From an archaeon (GTDB lineage Archaea > Asgardarchaeota > Hermodarchaeia > Hermodarchaeales > Hermodarchaeaceae), in NCBI GenBank assembly GCA_016550405.1, contig JABXGX010000129.1, forward strand, positions 1-17,453: a DNA stretch of 17,453 nt, in the 5' to 3' direction. Position 1 is the stretch's first letter. Every line of letters starts with the position of its first letter. The notes below the pieces were generated by a model. The model made no database searches. It had not been told where the DNA came from and worked only from the letters and a program-made list of their open reading frames with translations. The position numbers were made by a program, and so were the translations under genes. Below are positions 13,042-17,453 of this stretch, piece by piece.

Positions 13042-13859
13042 AGGATTTCCATCACGATTTTTTCGGTTAAGGAGTAGGTTTTGAGACGGGTTTGTTCGGT
13101 GCTGATGAGTGGGCTGATGTGTTTGAAAACAAGGGACTGGTAGGTTCGTTTAGGCATTGTTTTTCGCGTAAGTTGTACTAACTCATGGAAAATTTGGAAA
13201 AGAACGTTTCGGAATCTCTGGTATTTAATGTGTTGGGGATCAATAGATTTGTAGATGACCACACCGGTTTCGTCGATGTGGATGCCGACTAATTCAGGGA
13301 TTTTTTCCATGTTTGTTTTGAAGATTTTTTTGATTTCATTCTTGTATGTGCGACGCGAGACGTCTGTTAGAAACTGCTGGAGAATGGTGTTGTAAAACCG
13401 GGTAAACACTTCGAATACGTCCATGACTTTAGCAGCGGAAATAGTGCTTTCACCCATCCACCAAGTCAGAACGAGGTCATCGATGAAGCCATCGAAACTT
13501 CTGAAGAGGTTTGTATCAGTGGTCCCGTCTTTATGGAGCTCTTTAAGTTGATTTTGGTACATTTCCACGAATTTCTTGTTAAGGAGACCAAGGTATTTTC
13601 GAAAACGGGCAGGGCTTTCGCTAACATCAGTGATGAAGACCAAGAGTAAGCTGTTAGTTTCGTCGATTTGGAAGAAGAATCGACGGTCTTTCATGTTTAC
13701 GACGTTGACATGTTGAGCAGCGACTTGCTGTGCCATATGTTCCATGCTTGCAAGGAAGCCTGAAAGTAGTGAACTGTCAACATCCGATTGAGACCACTTT
13801 CTGCTATAAAGTGGAAAGCCTTCTCGTAATCCGATGACATAGAAACTATGAACGGTCAA
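13038..13859 (-). CDS. Longin-domain protein coupled to the small GTPase
   Basis: A 273-residue soluble protein. Residues about 4-100 look like a longin domain: SFYVIGLREGFPLYSR, DSSLLSGFLASMEHMAQQ, then strands RRFFFQIDETNSLLLVFITD and helix ARFRKYLGLLNKKFVEMY, the pattern seen in Mon1/Ccz1/Fuzzy-type longins. A helical stretch (about 115-185) is followed by a second possible longin/roadblock-like unit beginning LVGIHIDETGVVIYKSIDPQ (190-209). In eukaryotes, longin or roadblock proteins act as exchange factors or scaffolds for small GTPases, so this is probably the regulator of the overlapping GTPase. The TTG at 13859 is the only start before an in-frame TGA, with AAGGT about 10 bases upstream. 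It is a remote similarity from pattern only. Confidence 0.7.
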   Translation of the reverse strand: MTVHSFYVIGLREGFPLYSRKWSQSDVDSSLLSGFLASMEHMAQQVAAQHVNVVNMKDRRFFFQIDETNSLLLVFITDVSESPARFRKYLGLLNKKFVEMYQNQLKELHKDGTTDTNLFRSFDGFIDDLVLTWWMGESTISAAKVMDVFEVFTRFYNTILQQFLTDVSRRTYKNEIKKIFKTNMEKIPELVGIHIDETGVVIYKSIDPQHIKYQRFRNVLFQIFHELVQLTRKTMPKRTYQSLVFKHISPLISTEQTRLKTYSLTEKIVMEIL

Positions 13860-14034
13860 TACCCCAGGACCTTCTCAAATATCCCGTCCTATCTGAACCG
13901 GGTTCAAGTTTCCTCCCGCACCGCTTTACTAAAATATTGTGTTCAACGGCGATTTGGTTCAGATTGTTCTTGGATATTTGTAGCTGAGTAAAGCAGAATA
14001 AGATAAATGCTCAAGTGTTTTTAGGTAGGATTTA
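13860..14034 (+). promoter_or_regulatory. Divergent intergenic region with palindrome
   Basis: This region separates the minus-strand longin-GTPase operon from glpD. It holds the palindrome TGAACC-G-GGTTCA (13894-13906), a further GGTTCA half-site at 13956-13961, an A/T element CTAAAATATT (about 13929-13938) usable on the minus strand, and AGAATAAGATAAAT (about 13995-14008) as a TATA candidate for glpD. AGGTAGGA (14023-14030) is the glpD ribosome site. The palindrome is well placed to act on one or both promoters; its regulator is unknown. Confidence 0.45.
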
Positions 14035-15792
14035 ATGTCTTCACAACCAATTGAAACCCTCGATTTTTCCCAAATTTCTCGTACTCAACAACTTGGGCAA
14101 CTCAAGGAAAAGACCTGGGATATCATTGTAATTGGGGGAGGAATTAGCGGTGCAGGAGTCGCCTTTGAGGCCAGTCAACGGGGCTTGACCGTTGCCGTGA
14201 TGGAGCAAAATGACTTCGGATTTGGGACATCCAGTCGATCCACAAAACTTGCTCATGGCGGATTTCGCTACATCGCCCAACTGGAGTTTGGGCTTGTAAG
14301 AGAAGCGATGACTGAACGAAATTGGCTTCAAGAAAAGGGATTACCTCACCTCACACGTCCAACACGATTTCTTTACCCTATCCTTTCGGCTGGTGAAATA
14401 GAGGGACATGAGCTTCCGAAAAGCTGGAGTTACCGAGCTGTTCGACTTGGCGCGTTTTTGTATGATTTATTAAATTGGTCCAGAAATTTTAGAGGAGCGA
14501 AGGGAATCAAAAACATCGAGAAAATTCAGACGCTTGAACCACTGTTAGAATCGTCTCGACTGAAAGGAGCTGTGACGTGGTATGATACGAATATTGATGA
14601 TGCACGATTAGTCATTGAAACTCTCAAACACGCAGTTTGGACTAATAACGCCTTACCCATGAATTACGTTCGGGTGATTGGATTTACCCACGATTCTAAC
14701 GGTTTGGTAAATGGTGTCGAAGCCATTGATGTTCACGAATCGAAGGCGAAGAAATTTCAAGTGCGAGGAAAAGTGATTATCAACACGACTGGTGTGTGGG
14801 CTGACGAGGTTCTTTCACTAAATGGTGACTCAGCTGAGAATGTACTACGACCAACGAAGGGTGTTCACTTAGTGTACCATCGCAAGGATTTCCCAATCAA
14901 TGATGCCATCGCAATGAACTCCATTGATGATCGCCGCTTTTTCTTTGCTATCCGACGAAACGAGTGGGTGCTTGTAGGCACAACAGATACTGATTTTGTA
15001 GGTGACCCTGCAGAGGTTTATTGTACTCGCGAGGAGGCAGATTATCTCCGTAAGAGTATCAAAATTCTGTTTCCTAAGGCAAAAATCGACGACTGCTACT
15101 TACAAGGAAGTTATGCAGGGCTGCGACCTCTAGTCGCAGAGAGTGGAAAAAAGGAAGGTGATGTCTCCCGAAAACACACTGTGCTAGAACGAAAGGATGG
15201 CTTGTATAGTCTCCTTGGAGGAAAGTTAACCACCTTTCGCAAAATGGCAGAGGATCTATTACTAAATCATGTTCGAAAGGCATACCTGAAACATAATTTA
15301 CCGAAATTCTCAGGAAAGAAAAATCTAACGAAAATTGCTTATGCCATAACACTCTCAGAACAAGAGTGGAACTCACTCCCCCAAGTAGTCAATTCAACTC
15401 TGCCACCCTTCATTCTCCGACATCTCTATCAACAATATGGTCGGGGCGGTAAGACAATCCTTCACATAATCGATAATCAACCAGAACTAGCTACCCGACT
15501 ATTAGATGTCCCTGAATACCCAATCGAAGTTGCTCCCTGGGTTGAAGCCGAAATCAATTACATAACACGCCATGAAGCCCCATTACACATCAAAGATGTG
15601 CTCTGTCGGCGCATGGAAATTAGCTGGTTGGTTCGTCCAGAATATCAAGGTCAAATTGCAAAAAAGGTCGCGTACCACATGGGTACAATTCTCGGTTGGT
15701 CTCCTCAAACCAAAAAGGAAGAAATCACCAGTTATTTGGAGCATATCCGCAAAAACAGCTTTTTCTATAAAGGAAAGAAACCAATTCCGTGA
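14035..15792 (+). CDS. glpD: FAD-dependent glycerol-3-phosphate dehydrogenase (GlpD/GlpA type)
   Basis: A 585-residue flavoprotein that oxidises glycerol-3-phosphate to dihydroxyacetone phosphate, passing electrons to a membrane acceptor. The N-terminal FAD-binding motif GGGISGAG is at 34-41, with the GlpD signature GTSSRSTKLAHGGFRY at 64-79, followed by EFGLVREAMTER. The middle contains TGVWAD and RPTKGVHLVY, then GTTDTDFVGDP and YAGLRPLV; the FAD fold closes with LYSLLGGKLTTFR. The C-terminal helical domain has HEAPLHIKDVLCRRMEI, typical of the family. No second subunit (GlpB/GlpC) or glycerol kinase is adjacent. In archaea this bacterial-type enzyme bears on glycerol use and on whether G3P-type lipids can be made or recycled. 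All motifs look intact. Confidence 0.93.
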   Translation: MSSQPIETLDFSQISRTQQLGQLKEKTWDIIVIGGGISGAGVAFEASQRGLTVAVMEQNDFGFGTSSRSTKLAHGGFRYIAQLEFGLVREAMTERNWLQEKGLPHLTRPTRFLYPILSAGEIEGHELPKSWSYRAVRLGAFLYDLLNWSRNFRGAKGIKNIEKIQTLEPLLESSRLKGAVTWYDTNIDDARLVIETLKHAVWTNNALPMNYVRVIGFTHDSNGLVNGVEAIDVHESKAKKFQVRGKVIINTTGVWADEVLSLNGDSAENVLRPTKGVHLVYHRKDFPINDAIAMNSIDDRRFFFAIRRNEWVLVGTTDTDFVGDPAEVYCTREEADYLRKSIKILFPKAKIDDCYLQGSYAGLRPLVAESGKKEGDVSRKHTVLERKDGLYSLLGGKLTTFRKMAEDLLLNHVRKAYLKHNLPKFSGKKNLTKIAYAITLSEQEWNSLPQVVNSTLPPFILRHLYQQYGRGGKTILHIIDNQPELATRLLDVPEYPIEVAPWVEAEINYITRHEAPLHIKDVLCRRMEISWLVRPEYQGQIAKKVAYHMGTILGWSPQTKKEEITSYLEHIRKNSFFYKGKKPIP

Positions 15793-15802
15793 TAGGATAA
15801 TA

Positions 15803-15820
15803 TCTAAAAATTTATTTTTT
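15803..15820 (+). terminator. T-rich stretch after glpD (terminator or TATA)
   Basis: An A5 TTTA T6 sequence lies about 10-28 bases after the glpD stop. A T6 run (15815-15820) is a typical archaeal oligo-T terminator; the A/T stretch about 55 bases ahead of the next ATG could also serve as its TATA box. Confidence 0.35.
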
Positions 15821-15870
15821 CAAACCCCACAACTTTTTGAGGATAAGACGAGGACCTAGACAGGGGCGTC

Positions 15871-16464
15871 ATGAACATGGCATCGCGATCCAGTTTCCAC
15901 ACAGATAAGGTGTGGATTCTTGCCACAATTATTTGTTTCATTTTAGCTTCAAGTGCACATATCTGGATTCAGCTCACAGGTGGATATAGTGCTGGTTCTT
16001 ATCTGGATATGATTCCCCATTTTCTGTTTGGAACTTCGATTTGCGCATTTCTTCTAAACTTCAACCTTGCCCGCTCCTGGAAAAAAGCCCTCCCAATCGT
16101 TCCGCCACTCCTCTTAATAATCCTCCCAGCAATATTTTATACACTCGCTGTGGCCTTTGCTTGGGAAATACTCGAAGAGTTTCTTTCCATCTTCTTCCCA
16201 TGGCTCGGGATTTATTCTAATTTCTGGTGGAATGGAGTCCGTGACATCATCATGGGACTCTTGGGAGCCACATTAGCAGCAGGACTATACTTGTGGCATT
16301 TCCCTATCCTTTGGGATCAACAGACTACACTCAAAAGAGCAATACCGGTAGGGCGGAGTGAAAGCTATATTCCAGGTAAAAAGGCGATGCATTACTGTGA
16401 AAACTGTGGATCTGTAATAGAACCAGAGTCAAAGCATTGTTCTCATTGCGGTCATAAGCTCTAG
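15871..16464 (+). CDS. Membrane protein (DUF2238/VanZ-like) with C-terminal zinc ribbon
   Basis: A 197-residue protein with four or five TM helices (about 13-32, 42-63, 70-98, 121-143) and a cytosolic tail ending in a zinc ribbon, C176-x2-C179 and C190-x2-C193. The core pattern MIPHFLFG (47-54), FAWEILEE (about 94-101) and WNGVRDIIMGLLGA resembles DUF2238/YjdF-type membrane proteins with their conserved Asp/His, Trp-Glu and Asp residues. The function of that family is not known to me, and the resemblance is by eye. AGGGGC sits just upstream of the ATG at 15871; the ATG at 15877 is an alternative. The zinc ribbon added to such a membrane unit hints at protein or nucleic-acid contact. Confidence 0.65.
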   Translation: MNMASRSSFHTDKVWILATIICFILASSAHIWIQLTGGYSAGSYLDMIPHFLFGTSICAFLLNFNLARSWKKALPIVPPLLLIILPAIFYTLAVAFAWEILEEFLSIFFPWLGIYSNFWWNGVRDIIMGLLGATLAAGLYLWHFPILWDQQTTLKRAIPVGRSESYIPGKKAMHYCENCGSVIEPESKHCSHCGHKL

Positions 16465-16693
16465 CTTAGAATATTTAAAACTACGAATTTGTAGCACGAA
16501 AGCAGGCTATTAAAAATAAAAATCAGCATTCATGCTTCGAGTTTTCCCCTAATATTTTCAAATGTTCGAAGTTTGACTACAAAGAGAACGTATGACACAC
16601 CAAGGTCTTCTTGACCTTCTTTAAAGACTGGTCAACAACATAGGAATTATATTTAGCACATTTTATCTTCATGAACCAAGGAATCGGTAAACA
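16465..16693 (+). promoter_or_regulatory. Intergenic region with TATA box for the membrane-bound regulator
   Basis: AATTATATTTAGC (about 16645-16657) is a good TATA box roughly 40 bases before the ATG at 16694. The rest is A/T-rich, with TATTAAAAATAAAAATC (about 16509-16525) likely marking the end of the preceding transcript. I see no gene, RNA fold or repeat here. Confidence 0.4.
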
Positions 16694-17191
16694 ATGACAA
16701 TAGATGCTGAGCTAAAGAACGAGGATTCCCTGAAGGCTGCTCTTTTTGATGCCATCTCACATCCTACTCGAATCCGAATTCTTCGAATACTAAGCGAAAC
16801 GCCCCTTGGTTTTGCGGACTTGAAACATAGACTAGGAATTTCAAGTAGCGGGAATCTTGCTCACCATCTGGAGAAACTAACAACACTAATTGAGTACGAC
16901 GAAGACGGAAACTATGCTCTTAGTGATGGAGGACATGAAGCACTCCTCGCAATTAAAGCCGCTCGCGTGACTAATGCAAAAGAAAAAGCAACAAAGCAGG
17001 CAGGCTTGATGGCATTACTTGGCGGTATATGTTTTTATGCAATCTTGTTAACAGCTGAAATGTTTATGAGCACACTAAATTTCCTTAATCTGTCCGAAGT
17101 CTTGCTATCTTCGGTTATCTCCTCAATTATCTTTTTTGTTATCTTTCGGGCGATGTTCATTGTAATTCTTAGGGAACGAGAGATGCCTTAA
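16694..17191 (+). CDS. ArsR-type winged-helix regulator with two TM helices
   Basis: A 165-residue protein. Residues about 12-85 form an ArsR-like winged helix: LFDAISHPTRIRILRILSETPLGFADLKHRLGISSSGNLAHHLEKL, with wing YDEDGNYALSDGGHEAL. A short basic helix (AKEKATKQ) leads to two TM segments at about 106-127 and 138-159, ending RERE. The DNA-binding domain is thus tethered to the inner face of the membrane, a design common among archaeal regulators but poorly understood. There are no Cys ligands for metal sensing, so it is not a classical metal sensor. It stands alone behind its own TATA box and may regulate itself or a neighbour. Confidence 0.85.
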   Translation: MTIDAELKNEDSLKAALFDAISHPTRIRILRILSETPLGFADLKHRLGISSSGNLAHHLEKLTTLIEYDEDGNYALSDGGHEALLAIKAARVTNAKEKATKQAGLMALLGGICFYAILLTAEMFMSTLNFLNLSEVLLSSVISSIIFFVIFRAMFIVILREREMP

Positions 17192-17353
17192 ATTATCTCT
17201 TAAAATCAGCTTGAAATAACCAGGCATATCTACAAAGCCTCTAACCTAACATATTCCCAGTTCCTGTGTCGAAAGATATTTTTCAGAATTTTGGCTGGAA
17301 CATAAAGATATTCAAGGACCAGCTATGTATTATGACAAATCTTGGTGAAATTC
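17192..17353 (+). promoter_or_regulatory. Intergenic region upstream of the last partial gene
   Basis: ATGTATTATG (about 17325-17334) resembles a TATA box and GGTGA (17344-17348) is a strong ribosome site 5 bases before the ATG at 17354. A nine-codon open frame (17332-17361) overlaps that start but looks like chance. I see nothing else here. Confidence 0.35.
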
Positions 17354-17453
17354 ATGAGTAGTAATCCTGTATATGAACGATTACGAGAGCATCTTGACAA
17401 CCTTCCGGTTGGTTTTCCGAAAACAGAATCAGGAGTAGAAATTCGAATACTCA
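17354..17453 (+). CDS. Start of a gene cut by the window end (possibly 4Fe-4S protein N-terminus)
   Basis: An ATG with GGTGA at ideal spacing opens a frame that runs to the window end (33 codons). The visible peptide contains YERLREHLDNLPVGFPKTE and then SGVEIRIL. That opening reminds me of the N-terminus of a family of 4Fe-4S cluster proteins in which a LxxHLDxLPxGFPxTESGVExxIL segment precedes the ferredoxin domains. No cysteine is visible yet, so the call is tentative; the gene itself is likely real. Confidence 0.6.
   Translation, partial: MSSNPVYERLREHLDNLPVGFPKTESGVEIRIL

Noticed and set aside
1..17453. CRISPR array, insertion sequence or integrase
   Set aside because: I saw no spaced repeat series, transposase motif or terminal inverted repeats; the gene content is housekeeping-like.

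Overview
The window looks archaeal and most likely comes from an Asgard archaeon (Heimdallarchaeia-like would be my guess). The archaeal signs are an intron-bearing tRNA, aIF1, an Rpo12-type RNA polymerase subunit, AMP phosphorylase, an archaeal-type HisRS, TATA-box promoters and many TTG/GTG starts. The Asgard signs are a Rab-like small GTPase coupled to a longin-type protein, a Get3 ATPase and a bacterial-type FAD glycerol-3-phosphate dehydrogenase. The lineage is inferred from gene content only.

Layout. 1-2159: the 3' end of a LarA-type racemase gene, a convergent M50 (site-2-type) membrane protease, and an Ard1/RimI N-acetyltransferase. 2242-4960: AMP phosphorylase followed by a CaCA-family cation exchanger. 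5066-7304: an apparent operon of a degenerate alkaline-phosphatase-fold protein, a 3-TM membrane protein, a Get3/ArsA ATPase and a 35-residue single-TM microprotein that starts inside the Get3 stop codon. 7364-9867: an information-processing block with an enlarged Rpo12, aIF1, a tRNA-His that appears to be split by three introns, and hisS 54 bases downstream. 9902-12490: a dyad-flanked promoter drives a DUF4430 surface protein, an uncharacterised anchored exoprotein, an ECF-transporter S component and a DUF4443 winged-helix regulator. This is probably a vitamin (perhaps cobalamin-type) uptake operon with its own regulator. 12487-13859 (minus strand): a longin-domain protein overlapping a Rab-like GTPase by 4 nt. 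14035-15792: GlpD. 15871-17191: a DUF2238/VanZ-like membrane protein with a zinc ribbon, then a membrane-anchored ArsR-type regulator. 17354-end: the start of a further gene.

The most unusual features are the Get3 operon with its nested membrane microprotein, the triple-intron tRNA-His with a eukaryote-like A73 and no encoded G-1 next to hisS, the coupled longin-GTPase pair, and the Rpo12 carrying an extra zinc-finger module.
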